64,000 bases of DNA from Kitasatospora sp. MAP5-34 (GTDB lineage Bacteria; Actinomycetota; Actinomycetes; Streptomycetales; Streptomycetaceae). The DNA lies in assembly GCF_029894335.1 (NCBI RefSeq), contig NZ_JARXZC010000005.1, positions 186,001 to 250,000 of the forward strand. Direction: 5' to 3'. The position numbers and the translations under genes are program-made. Position 1 is the stretch's first letter; each line of letters opens with the position of its first letter. The notes below the pieces were generated by a model. It was given only the letters and a program-made list of their open reading frames with translations. It was not told the DNA's origin and did no database searches. Shown one piece after another: positions 9,003-19,478 of this stretch.

Positions 9003-10916
9003 ATGACTGATCTGGGTGGGGGCTACGGCCCCCAGGGCTCACGGCCATGGACCCCAGGCGACCCCGGGTACGCCGGCGCGCCGGACGAGGCCGCGCAGCA
9101 ACCGGATCCCTGGCAGCAGCAGAACCAGCAACACCCGCAGCAGGGCCAGTACGTGCAGAATCCGTACGCCCAGCAGCAGCAACAGCAGGCCGCCTGGCCG
9201 CAGCAGCAGGGTTTCCCCCAGCAGCAGCAGGGCCAGCAACACCCGCAGCAGGGCCAGTACGTGCAGAACCCGTACGCCCAGCAGCAGCAACAGCAGCAGG
9301 CCGCTTGGCCTCAGCAGCAGCAGAACCAGCAGCAGCAGGGTTTCCCCCAGCAGCAGATTCCGCAGCAACAGCAGCCGCAGCAGCAGGGCCAGTACGTGCA
9401 GAACCCGTACGCCCAGCAGCAGCAACAGCAGCAGGCCGCCTGGCCTCAGCAGCAGCAGAACCAGCAGCAGCAGGGCTTTCCCCAGCAGCAGATTCCGCAG
9501 CAACAGCAGCCGCAGGCCCCCCGCAACCCCGGCATGCCGATGCGTCCGCAGCCGGCCGCCCAGCAGGCACCGCCACCCGCGCCCGCGCGCCCTGCGGGTC
9601 CGGGACCGGACGGGATCGACTGGGAGGCCGAGGCCGCCGCGCTGGACAGCCCCCGGGTCGAGCCCGAGCCCGAGGCCTGGGCGGAGGCGGAGCACGCCGA
9701 GCAGCACGTCGACGGCTACCCGGAGGAGTACACCGAGGCCGACGAGTACGCGGAGGGCGAGCCCGAGCGAGAGTCGTTCTTCGGCGCGGACGAGCAGGAC
9801 ACCTCGCGCGAGGCCGAGCGCAAGCGCAAGGAGAAGGGCAAGGCGTCGGGCCGCCGCAACCGTGGCGCGTGCCTGGGTGTCGCCCTGCTTCTGATGGGTG
9901 GTGTGACGGGGGCCGGCTATTGGGGTTACGGCTTCTACCAGCAGCACTTCGGGCCGCCGCCGGACTACAAGGGCGACGGCACCGGGTCGGTGTCGGTCGA
10001 GATCAAGGCCGGTCCGGGCGAGCAGATGGGCGCCACGCTCCAGGCCTCGGACGTGGTCAAGAGCGTCAAGGCTTTCGTGGACGCGTTCAGCAACAACCCG
10101 AAGGCCAACTCCATCCAGCCCGGTTCCTACACCTTGCACCACCAGATGTCGGCCGTTGCCGCCGTCCAGGAGCTGGTCGACTCCAACGGCGGCAACGCCC
10201 TGGTGATCCCCGAGGGCAAGAAGGCCGTCGACATCTACACGATGATCGACAACAAGCTGAAGCTCCAGAAGGGCGCCACGGCCGCCGCCGCCGCGTCCCA
10301 GCTCGGCACCCTCGGCCTCCCCGACTACGCCCAGGGCAACCTGGAGGGCTTCCTCTTCCCCGCGCGCTACTCGGTCACCGACGGCATGAAGCCCGAGGCC
10401 ATGCTCAAGCAGATGGTCGCGATGGCCGTGCAGCACTACCAGCAGCTGAACCTGGACGGCGGCGCGAAGAGCATCGGGCTGGCCAACGGCTACCAGGTCA
10501 TCATCGAGGCCAGCATCCTGCAGGCCGAGGGCAACAACGACACTGACTTCGGCAAGATCGCCCGGGTCCTCTCCAACCGCCTGAACACCCAGGCGACCCA
10601 GGGCAAGCTGCAGTTGGACACCACGCTCCAGTACAAGCTGGGCCGCACCAACTTCACCAAGGCGGAGAAGGACGGTGACAAGAGCCCGTACAACACGTAC
10701 TACAGCAAGGGCCTGCCGCCGACCCCGATCTCCAACCCGGGTGACGCGGCGATCCAGGCCGTGCTGAACCCGACGCCGGGTGACTGGGTCTACTTCGTGG
10801 CCGTCTCGCCGACGGACACCCGCTTCGAGAAGACCTTCGACGATTTCAAGAACGACGTGAAGGCCTACTGCACCGCGCACAACCAGGGCTTCGACCCGTC
10901 CGGCATGTGCAAGTAG
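9003..10916 (+). CDS. mltG: Endolytic murein transglycosylase MltG, second copy with Gln-rich N-terminus
   Basis: A 637-residue paralogue of the preceding gene. Residues about 30-180 are a cytoplasmic Gln/Pro/Asn-rich tract built of three repeats (core QGQYVQNPYAQQQQQ), then an acidic stretch (to about 265), a basic patch (KRKEKGKASGRRNRG), one membrane helix (about 287-310) and the YceG domain. The catalytic segment is ASILQAEGNND, retaining the Glu that aligns with E. coli Glu218, with LQLDTTLQYKLG, NTYYSKGLPPTPISNPG and VYFVAV. AAGGGGAT precedes ATG 9003. It has its own 153-base upstream gap. In most streptomycetes I know there is a single mltG here. Confidence 0.92.
   Translation: MTDLGGGYGPQGSRPWTPGDPGYAGAPDEAAQQPDPWQQQNQQHPQQGQYVQNPYAQQQQQQAAWPQQQGFPQQQQGQQHPQQGQYVQNPYAQQQQQQQAAWPQQQQNQQQQGFPQQQIPQQQQPQQQGQYVQNPYAQQQQQQQAAWPQQQQNQQQQGFPQQQIPQQQQPQAPRNPGMPMRPQPAAQQAPPPAPARPAGPGPDGIDWEAEAAALDSPRVEPEPEAWAEAEHAEQHVDGYPEEYTEADEYAEGEPERESFFGADEQDTSREAERKRKEKGKASGRRNRGACLGVALLLMGGVTGAGYWGYGFYQQHFGPPPDYKGDGTGSVSVEIKAGPGEQMGATLQASDVVKSVKAFVDAFSNNPKANSIQPGSYTLHHQMSAVAAVQELVDSNGGNALVIPEGKKAVDIYTMIDNKLKLQKGATAAAAASQLGTLGLPDYAQGNLEGFLFPARYSVTDGMKPEAMLKQMVAMAVQHYQQLNLDGGAKSIGLANGYQVIIEASILQAEGNNDTDFGKIARVLSNRLNTQATQGKLQLDTTLQYKLGRTNFTKAEKDGDKSPYNTYYSKGLPPTPISNPGDAAIQAVLNPTPGDWVYFVAVSPTDTRFEKTFDDFKNDVKAYCTAHNQGFDPSGMCK
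9141..9518 (+). repeat. Coding tandem repeat, three units of about 108-135 bp, in the second mltG
   Basis: Units begin with CAGGGCCAGTACGTGCAGAA at 9141, 9249 and 9384. The first unit is 36 codons, the second and third 45 codons each; the last two are nearly identical at DNA level. Each contains runs of CAG/CAA Gln codons. Near-identity indicates recent expansion and possible length variation between strains. Confidence 0.9.
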
Positions 10917-10936
10917 TCACCACGGAGGGGATCACC

Positions 10937-11770
10937 GTGACATCGCAGTACCGGGCCGCCGTTCTCGGCTCGCCGATCGCGCACTCGCTCTCCCCGGCCC
11001 TGCACCGGGCCGGGTACGCGGCGCTCGGTATGGCGGGCGAGTGGCGGTACGACCGCTTCGAGGTGGATGAGGCGGCGCTGCCCGGCTTCGTCGAGGGGCT
11101 CGACCCGGCCGAGTGGGCCGGGCTGTCGCTGACCATGCCGTTGAAGCGGGCGATCCTGCCGCTGCTGGACGAGGTCAGCGCGACGGCGCTCTCGGTGGAC
11201 GCGGTCAACACCGTGGTGATCGGCCCGGACGGCAGCCGCCGGGGCGACAACACGGACATCCCCGGCCTGGTCAACGCGCTGCACGAGCGCGGTATCGAAC
11301 GGGTCGACTCGGCTGCCGTGCTGGGGGCGGGCGCCACCGCCTCCTCCGCGCTGGCGGCGCTCGCCCAGGTCTGCACCGGCGAGGTGACGGCGTACGTACG
11401 CAGCCCCGAGCGGGCCGCCGAGATGCGGGCGCTCGGCGAGCGCCTGGGGCTGACGGTCCGTACGGCGGCCTGGGAGCGGGCGGCGGAGGCGCTGGCGACG
11501 CCGCTGACCATCTCCACCACCCCGGCCGGCGCCACCGACGGCTTCGCCGCCGCCGTGCCGGCCGCGCCCGGCGCGCTGTTCGACGTGCTGTACCACCCGT
11601 GGCCGACCAAGCTGGTCGCAGCCTGCGCGGAGCGCGGGGCGACCGTGCTCGGGGGGCTGGACCTGTTGGTCCATCAGGCGGTGCTCCAGTTCGAGCAGTT
11701 CACCGGCGTACGGCCGGGGCCGCTGGCGGCGATGCGGGCGGCAGGCGAGGCCGCGCTCGCCGACGGCTGA
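10937..11770 (+). CDS. aroE: Shikimate dehydrogenase
   Basis: A 277-residue NADP-dependent enzyme reducing 3-dehydroshikimate to shikimate. The substrate-binding region has GSPIAHSLSPALHRAGY and SLTMPLKRAIL (catalytic Lys), then DAVNTVV and DNTDIPG. The nucleotide-binding loop is LGAGATASSALAAL. The C-terminal helix has GLDLLVHQAVLQFE. GTG 10937 is chosen because GGAGGGG lies 6 bases before it; an upstream in-frame ATG lacks one. It is probably co-transcribed with the second mltG, only 20 bases upstream. It feeds the aro genes 4 kb further on, from which it is separated by a foreign-looking operon. Confidence 0.95.
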   Translation: MTSQYRAAVLGSPIAHSLSPALHRAGYAALGMAGEWRYDRFEVDEAALPGFVEGLDPAEWAGLSLTMPLKRAILPLLDEVSATALSVDAVNTVVIGPDGSRRGDNTDIPGLVNALHERGIERVDSAAVLGAGATASSALAALAQVCTGEVTAYVRSPERAAEMRALGERLGLTVRTAAWERAAEALATPLTISTTPAGATDGFAAAVPAAPGALFDVLYHPWPTKLVAACAERGATVLGGLDLLVHQAVLQFEQFTGVRPGPLAAMRAAGEAALADG

Positions 11771-11797
11771 CCGGGGCAGGCCCTGAGTAGCCGTAGT

Positions 11798-11837
11798 TGC
11801 AGGAGCCCCGTCACCCCAAGGTGGCGGGGCTCCTGCA
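11798..11837. terminator. Terminator between aroE and the converging ABC operon
   Basis: TGCAGGAGCCCCGTCACC and its near-exact complement form an 18-bp stem (one G-T pair) around a four-base loop. It lies 28 bases after the aroE stop and can act for both converging genes. Confidence 0.85.
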
Positions 11838-11967
11838 TGTCCGGATCCAGCGCAGTACCAGTGACTTAAGGCAGTTTGGTGTTCTCGGTGGGCAGGTTGC
11901 GTGGGGTCGTCTGGTGGTGCGGTGCGATGGCGACTCGCACCACGCCGTCGACCGACCCAGGAGGGCG

Positions 11968-14304
11968 CTACTCGTACCGCAGGCTGTCCGGGCGCATGAT
12001 CCTGAGCAGCACCGGCAGGCTGAGCAGGGTCACCAGCAGCACCGCGAGCCCGCCCAGTCCGGCCATGGCCGCGATGCCGCCCAGGTCGAAGCCGATCGGC
12101 AGTGCGCTCAGATGCAGCAGGATCCCGCCGAGGGCCAGCCCGGTGCCGACCGCCAGCAGCAGGCCCAGGGCCACCGGCAGCGCGCTCTGCCACAGCACGG
12201 ACAGGAGGAGGGTACGCCTGCGTGCTCCGACGGCGTACAGCACGGCCAGGGCCTGCTTGCGCTCCCGCAGTTGCTCCAGCTGACCGATCAGCAGGCTCAG
12301 GCCGATGATCAGCAGGGTCACCGCCGCTCCGGCGACCAGCGCGTGCGTCACCGAGACGAAGACGTGGTCGTACTGCGTCCGGTCGCTGAACACCGTCTGC
12401 GCGGTGAGTGAAACCTGCCCGACGTCGGTGAGCAGTTGGTCGTCGGCGTCCGCCGTGCCCGGAGCCATGGCGACGAAGAGCACGGCGTCCTGGACCCGCA
12501 GCACCGGGGGCGGGACGGCTCCGGGGGTGGCGAGCAGCATGCCGGCGCCCATCGTCAGCGGGTCGGTCCCACCGCTCAGGTGGACCGTGGCGGTCGGGAC
12601 GGGCAGCCGCCAGGTCGGCGCGGGGGCACCGTAGCCGCCGAGTCCGGCGGTGACGGTCGTGCCGCCCTTGAGCAGCGCGATGGCGTTGTAGGTTGCGCCG
12701 AGCGCGAGAAAGGAGTCACCGTCGGTGCAGCTGGGCAGCGTCGCGAAGGTCCGCAGGGTGGCGCAGTCGGCGACGCGCACGGAGGAGACCTGGTCCTGGT
12801 CGCTGGTGCTGGTGACGTAGAAGTCACTGAACCCGGCCACCGTTCGCACCCCCGGGCTGCTGCGGACCGCCGCCGCGTACTGGGTGGCTCGGTCCGCCGC
12901 GCCCGCGAACCTGACGGACTGGAACTGCGGCGCCGTCCGGGGCGCCCCCGGGCTCCCGGGCGCGGCGGCTGCCGCCCGGGGCGCCGGGTCGTAGCTCGCG
13001 GCGACCCCGGCGAACAGGGTCTGCAGGGCGATGGCCCCGGCGACGGCCACCACGATGCCGCTGACCGCACCTGCGGCCGATCCGGTGCCGAGCTGCAGGC
13101 GGCGGACGGCCAGTTGCCAGGACAGGCCGCCGCCGGGTGCACGCCGGGTGGCGGCCTCGACCAGCCAGGGCAGCAGCACCGCGACTCCGGCGAGCAGCAG
13201 CACAACGCCGACCACGGTCAGGGCCATGCCCTGGGAGTACTGGATGCCGGAGGTGGTCCGCAGCGCCGTGGCCAGGACGGCCGCGCCGATCAGCGGCAGC
13301 AGCAGCCGCCACCACAGCCGGCGACGGCGAGCACCGCCGCGGCGCACCACGCCGAGCGGGTCGATCGCGACCCGGCGCATCGCCAGCAGGGTCGCGGCCA
13401 CCGACAGCAGCGGGATGACGACCACGATCAGAGCCGCGATGGCCGGCTGCGGATTGACGTCCTGGGCGTAGAAACTGAGGCCCTCGATGCTGACGTACTC
13501 CATCAGCTGACGCCCGATCAGGAAGAAGACCAGCCCCAGCAGCAGGCCCAGGGAGCCGCCCGCCAGGGACTCCCCGGCGGCGATCCGCGCGGTCATCCGC
13601 CGGTCCGCCCCGGCCAGCCGCAGCGCGGCCAGCCGCCGGTCGCGCTGCTCGCCGCCGAAGCGGGCGGCCGCGCCGAGGAAGACCCCGACCGGCGCGAGCA
13701 TCACCACGAAACCGACCAGGCTGAGCAGGAACAGCAGCGGGTTCATCGGTTTGCCCGGGAAGTACTCGCCGTAGTAGTCGATCCTGTCGGCGCCGGTGGC
13801 CAGGGACAGCTGGTCGCTGCCGAGCACGAAGGACAACTGCGCGGGGCCGAGCAGCCCGGACGGGGCGATGGTGCCCGAGACCGGGTAGGGCAGGCGCTCG
13901 CGCAGCAGCGCGCCGTCCGGCTGCTTCAGCAGCTCCGCGAGCGCCGGGGAGACGGCCATCTGTCCCGGCGCGGGATAGCGGGAGACTCCCGGCGGCAGTG
14001 GGGCGTCCGGGCCGTCCGGCTGCACAACCCGGCCGCGCATCTGCTCGCCTTTGAAGGTGCTGGAGGCGTCCGCGATGAGCACGCTGCGGCTGCTCGGTCG
14101 CATCGTGGCCGAGCCGTGGAAGATGTCGTTCTGCACGTAGGTGCGGGCGTTGCGGTGCTGTTCCATGCCCGGAACGGACGCGGTGAGCAGCAGCATGGCC
14201 ACGCCGATGCCGACGGCGACGGCGCTGAGCAGCAGCCGGATCCGGGTGTCCCGGCCGCCGGTGACGGCCAGGCGGGCACCGAAGGCGTACTGGGCGAGCT
14301 TCAT
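11968..14304 (-). CDS. FtsX-family ABC transporter permease
   Basis: A 778-residue permease with an N-terminal membrane helix (LLLSAVAVGIGVAMLLLTA), a large extracytoplasmic domain, then two FtsX cores: one near residues 235-400 (LLFLLSLVGFVVMLAPVGVFLGAA, GLLLGLVFFLIG) and one at the C-terminus (VTHALVAGAAVTLLIIGLSLL, VALGLLLAVGTGLALGG, LGGLAVLLVTLLSLPVLL). Both contain the cytoplasmic basic helix of the family (RRLAALRLAGADRR, RKQALAVLYAVGARRR). Start ATG 14304 overlaps the ATPase stop as ATGA. The role is inferred: mechanotransmission or export (peptide or lipid) rather than import. Confidence 0.88.
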   Translation of the reverse strand: MKLAQYAFGARLAVTGGRDTRIRLLLSAVAVGIGVAMLLLTASVPGMEQHRNARTYVQNDIFHGSATMRPSSRSVLIADASSTFKGEQMRGRVVQPDGPDAPLPPGVSRYPAPGQMAVSPALAELLKQPDGALLRERLPYPVSGTIAPSGLLGPAQLSFVLGSDQLSLATGADRIDYYGEYFPGKPMNPLLFLLSLVGFVVMLAPVGVFLGAAARFGGEQRDRRLAALRLAGADRRMTARIAAGESLAGGSLGLLLGLVFFLIGRQLMEYVSIEGLSFYAQDVNPQPAIAALIVVVIPLLSVAATLLAMRRVAIDPLGVVRRGGARRRRLWWRLLLPLIGAAVLATALRTTSGIQYSQGMALTVVGVVLLLAGVAVLLPWLVEAATRRAPGGGLSWQLAVRRLQLGTGSAAGAVSGIVVAVAGAIALQTLFAGVAASYDPAPRAAAAAPGSPGAPRTAPQFQSVRFAGAADRATQYAAAVRSSPGVRTVAGFSDFYVTSTSDQDQVSSVRVADCATLRTFATLPSCTDGDSFLALGATYNAIALLKGGTTVTAGLGGYGAPAPTWRLPVPTATVHLSGGTDPLTMGAGMLLATPGAVPPPVLRVQDAVLFVAMAPGTADADDQLLTDVGQVSLTAQTVFSDRTQYDHVFVSVTHALVAGAAVTLLIIGLSLLIGQLEQLRERKQALAVLYAVGARRRTLLLSVLWQSALPVALGLLLAVGTGLALGGILLHLSALPIGFDLGGIAAMAGLGGLAVLLVTLLSLPVLLRIMRPDSLRYE

Positions 14305-14984
14305 ATCGCCGCCGTCAGATCGCGGGTGCGCCCGTCGCGGACGACGACCTCGCGGTCGGCGTAGGCGGCGACCCGGGACTCGTGGGTGACCAGCACCACG
14401 GCAGTGCCGCTGTCGCGGGCCGCGCCGGCGAGCAGTCGCATCACCCGCTCGCCGTTCAGGGAGTCCAGTGCGCCGGTGGGTTCGTCCGCGAAGACCACCT
14501 TGGGCTGGGTGACCAGCGCGCGGGCCACGCCGACGCGTTGGCCCTGGCCGCCGGAGATCTCGCCGGGGCGCTTGGCCGCGAGGTCGGCGACATCGGTGCG
14601 CTCCAGCCACTCGGCGGCCCGTTCCTCGGCCGGCCTGCGCCGCATTCCGTTGAGTCGCAGCGGCAGGGCGACGTTCTCCAGGCAGCTGAGCTCCGGCACC
14701 AGTTGGCCGAACTGGAACAGGAAGCCGAAGTCGCTCCGGCGCAGCGCGCTGAGCCGGCTGTCGGCGGAGGTGGTGAGCTCCAGCCCCTGGTAGTCGATGC
14801 TGCCCTGCTCGGGGCGCAGGATCCCGGCCAGGCAGTGCAGCAGCGTGGACTTGCCGGAGCCGGAAGGGCCCATCACGGCGACCAGTTCACCGGCCGTGAT
14901 CGAGAGCGATGCCCCGGACAGGGCCGGGGTCGACCCGAAGGACTTGTGGATCCCCTCGGCCTTGAGCAGGGTGTCGGCGGTCAT
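14301..14984 (-). CDS. ABC transporter ATP-binding protein (MacB/LolD type)
   Basis: A 227-residue ATPase. Walker A is GPSGSGKST (about residues 40-48), Q-loop FQFGQLVP, signature ISGGQGQRVGVARAL, Walker B VVFADEPTGALD, H-loop VLVTHE. The GALD(S/N)xNG feature is typical of ATPases partnering FtsX-like permeases. It overlaps the permease start by 4 bases and its own start (14984) overlaps the PadR gene stop by 4 bases, so the three are one translationally coupled operon. Confidence 0.93.
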   Translation of the reverse strand: MTADTLLKAEGIHKSFGSTPALSGASLSITAGELVAVMGPSGSGKSTLLHCLAGILRPEQGSIDYQGLELTTSADSRLSALRRSDFGFLFQFGQLVPELSCLENVALPLRLNGMRRRPAEERAAEWLERTDVADLAAKRPGEISGGQGQRVGVARALVTQPKVVFADEPTGALDSLNGERVMRLLAGAARDSGTAVVLVTHESRVAAYADREVVVRDGRTRDLTAAI

Positions 14985-15505
14985 CGGCGCACCGCCACGG
15001 CGAGCTCGTCGAGGCGGGCGGAGGTGAGCTCCAGCCACCGCAGGTCGGCTTCGAGGTGGAACAGGGCGTGGTCGCAGACGAGCTGGTCGGCCAGGTCCCC
15101 GTCGAGCTTGCGCCGGGTCAGCTCGCGCATCAGGCGCAGGTGTTCGCCGCGCTGGGTGTCCAGGATGTCGGCGGCGGCCCGGCCGGTGAGCAGCGCGAGC
15201 ACGACCTTGGTGTACAGGGTGCTCTGCAGGTAGGGCTCGGGGCTCTCGGGGCGGGCCAGCCACGCGCCGACATCGGTGACGCCCGCCTCGGTGATGGAGT
15301 AGCGCTTGCGCTCGGGGCCGTCCCCGGCCTCGACGGCGTCCACCTCGACCAGGCCGTTCTTCAGCAGCCGGGAGAGCGTGGCGTAGACCTGCCCGTAGTG
15401 CAGGGGGCGGTCGTGACCGAAGCGCTCGTCGTAGACGCGTTTGATGTCGTAGCCGTGGCTGGGGTGGTCCTCCAGCAGGCCGAGCAAGGTGTGACCGAGT
15501 GACAT
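14981..15505 (-). CDS. PadR family transcriptional regulator
   Basis: A 174-residue regulator: winged-helix N-terminus (LGHTLLGLLEDHPSHGYDIKR, YGQVYATLSRLLKNGLVEVD, ERKRYSITEAG) and a C-terminal helical dimerisation region, the PadR-s1/VirR layout. It is the first gene of the operon with the ATPase and permease. An array of TATACA/TGTATA half-sites lies 10-39 bases upstream of its start, so autoregulation of the operon is likely. Such regulators usually release DNA on binding a small molecule the transporter exports. Confidence 0.9.
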   Translation of the reverse strand: MSLGHTLLGLLEDHPSHGYDIKRVYDERFGHDRPLHYGQVYATLSRLLKNGLVEVDAVEAGDGPERKRYSITEAGVTDVGAWLARPESPEPYLQSTLYTKVVLALLTGRAAADILDTQRGEHLRLMRELTRRKLDGDLADQLVCDHALFHLEADLRWLELTSARLDELAVAVRR

Positions 15506-15513
15506 GACAGTGA

Positions 15514-15748
15514 CTATACACGGCATGTATACGTGACATGTATAGCCGCCCGGTCCGACGCCGCCCTCCATGTGCCGGTCGGCCCTGGTCCGATCCAGCC
15601 GAACGGGATCGTCTCCGTCGTGCCGCGCTTTGCCAACGCCGGCCCGTACATCGCGCCGCCCGCCAGCTCCCGGTAGTTCAGGATCGGATCGCCGAGCTCG
15701 ACGAGCACCATCGCGCAGTCCAGACACCAGGGCCGGGCCTGTGGCGCG
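15514..15748 (-). pseudogene. Possible gene remnant overlapping the PadR promoter region
   Basis: The 648 bases between the PadR gene and aroC (15506-16153) hold no complete gene. On the minus strand, 15514-15748 reads as natural-looking protein: a CLDC pair, LVELGDPILNYREL, and GAMYGPALAKRGTTETIPFG. Further upstream the frame becomes low-quality. I read this as a possible C-terminal remnant of an unrecognised gene, broken when the operon arrived. TTGACA at 15866-15871 (plus) has no good -10 partner. The rest of the gap shows nothing I can name. Confidence 0.3.
15515..15544 (-). promoter_or_regulatory. Candidate PadR operator
   Basis: TATACA at 15515-15520 and TGTATA at 15526-15531 form an inverted repeat with a 5-base spacer, and a second TGTATA follows at 15539-15544 (13-base period). 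It sits immediately upstream of the PadR start, overlapping any -10. Confidence 0.65.
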
Positions 15749-16153
15749 GTCAGCGCCGTCGGGTTCGGAGTCGGAGCAGGGGGCCCAGCGCCAGGATGAG
15801 GGCGAGGGCCTGGACCGGTGGATCGGTGGATGCTCGGGTCCGGTCGATCGAGGAGATCGCCGGAGTTGACAGAGACGGGCATCAGGCAGATCACCCGGAT
15901 ATCGGGCCGGGCGGTGGTGCGACAGGCCGACGGATCCGTCGAATGCCGTAGTGGGCTGCGCCGACCGGGTGGAGCGCGGCCGTGAACAGTCGTTGTCCGC
16001 GACCCGGACCGTGCGACCGGCCGGGCGCCGGGCATGAAAAGATCGGGGCAGAGCGTGGGACCCGGGCAGCCGGGGCCCGTCGCACGAACGCTTGGGTACG
16101 ACACGCCTGGCCGGCTCGCAGCCGCGCGCCGGGCCGCTGACGAAGGAGCTCCG

Positions 16154-17334
16154 TTGGGTACGTTGCGCTGGCTGACGGCGGGGGAGTCGCACGGCCCCGC
16201 ACTGGTCGCGACGCTGGAGGGCCTGCCGGCCGGTGTGCCGGTGACCACCGCGATGGTCGCCGACGCGCTCGCCCGTCGGCGGCTCGGTTACGGCCGTGGC
16301 GCCCGGATGAAGTTCGAGCAGGACGAGGTCACCTTCCTGGGTGGCGTCCGGCACGGCCTCACCATGGGCAGCCCGGTCGCCGTGATGGTCGGCAACACCG
16401 AGTGGCCCAAGTGGGAGCAGGTCATGTCGGCCGATCCGGTCGACCCGGAGATCCTGGCGAGCCTGGCCCGGAACGAGCCGCTCACCCGCCCGCGCCCCGG
16501 CCACGCCGACCTCGCGGGCATGCAGAAGTACTCGATCGACGAGGCCCGCCCGATCCTGGAGCGCGCCAGCGCCCGCGAGACGGCCGCCCGCGTCGCGCTC
16601 GGCGCCGTCGCCCGCTCGTACCTGAAGGAGACCTGCGGCATCGAGCTGGTCTCGCACGTGGTCGAGCTGGCCGCCGCCAAGGCCCCGGCCGGCGTGCTGC
16701 CGTTGCCCTCGGACGAGGCCCGCCTCGACGAGGACCCGGTGCGCTGCCTGGACGCCGACGCCTCCAAGCGGATGGTCGCCGAGATCGACCAGGCCCACAA
16801 GGACGGCGACACCCTCGGCGGCGTCGTCGAGGTGCTCGCGTACGGGCTGCCGCCGGGCCTCGGCTCGCACGTGCACTGGGACCGCCGCCTGGACGCCCGG
16901 CTCGCCGCCGCGCTGATGGGCATTCAGGCGATCAAGGGCGTCGAGGTCGGCGACGGCTTCGACCTGGCCCGGATCCCCGGCTCGCAGGCGCACGACGAGA
17001 TCATCCCGACCCCCGAGGGCGTCAAGCGCACCTCCGGCCGCTCCGGCGGCACCGAGGGCGGTCTCTCGACCGGCGAGCTGCTGCGCGTCCGGGCCGCCAT
17101 GAAGCCGATCGCGACCGTCCCGCGCGCCCTCCAGACCCTGGACGTGCGTACGGGTGAGCCCGCCAAGGCGCACCACCAGCGCTCCGACGTCTGCGCCGTC
17201 CCGGCGGCCGGGATCGTCGCCGAGGCGATGGTCGCGCTGGTGCTGGCCGACGCGGTGAACGAGAAGTTCGGCGGCGACAACGTCTCCGAGACCCGCCGCA
17301 ACGTGCAGGGGTACCTCGACAACCTGATCGTCCG

Positions 17335-17338
<4 letters not shown>
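16154..17338 (+). CDS. aroC: Chorismate synthase
   Basis: A 394-residue FMNH2-dependent enzyme converting EPSP to chorismate, the last common step of aromatic synthesis. Motifs: [14 protein letters not shown] at the N-terminus, [39 protein letters not shown], and [15 protein letters not shown]. The start is a TTG at 16154 with AAGGAG 5 bases upstream; length then equals the usual streptomycete protein. aroK follows with a 4-base overlap. Confidence 0.97.
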
Positions 17339-19374
<2,036 letters not shown>

Positions 19375-19396
19375 CGCTTGATCAAGCCTGATCAGA

Positions 19397-19429
19397 GGCC
19401 CGGTGGCGGACTGTCCCCGCCACCGGGCC
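19397..19429 (+). terminator. aro operon terminator
   Basis: GGCCCGGTGGCGG and CCGCCACCGGGCC form a perfect 13-bp stem with a 7-base loop, 23 bases after the aroQ stop. Confidence 0.85.
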
Positions 19430-19478
19430 GACGTGTAATGTCCCGGTCGGGGCTCGTCCGGACCCGTCGGGAGGTGCA

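Noticed and set aside
10500-10540. Loss of the catalytic Glu in the second MltG (QAEG in place of EKET)
   Set aside because: Counting the E. coli sequence from memory puts Glu218 at the second acidic position, which is kept in both copies.
15866-15900. aroC promoter at TTGACA 15866-15871
   Set aside because: The sequence at -10 distance (GATCAC) is a poor match, so I leave it unannotated.
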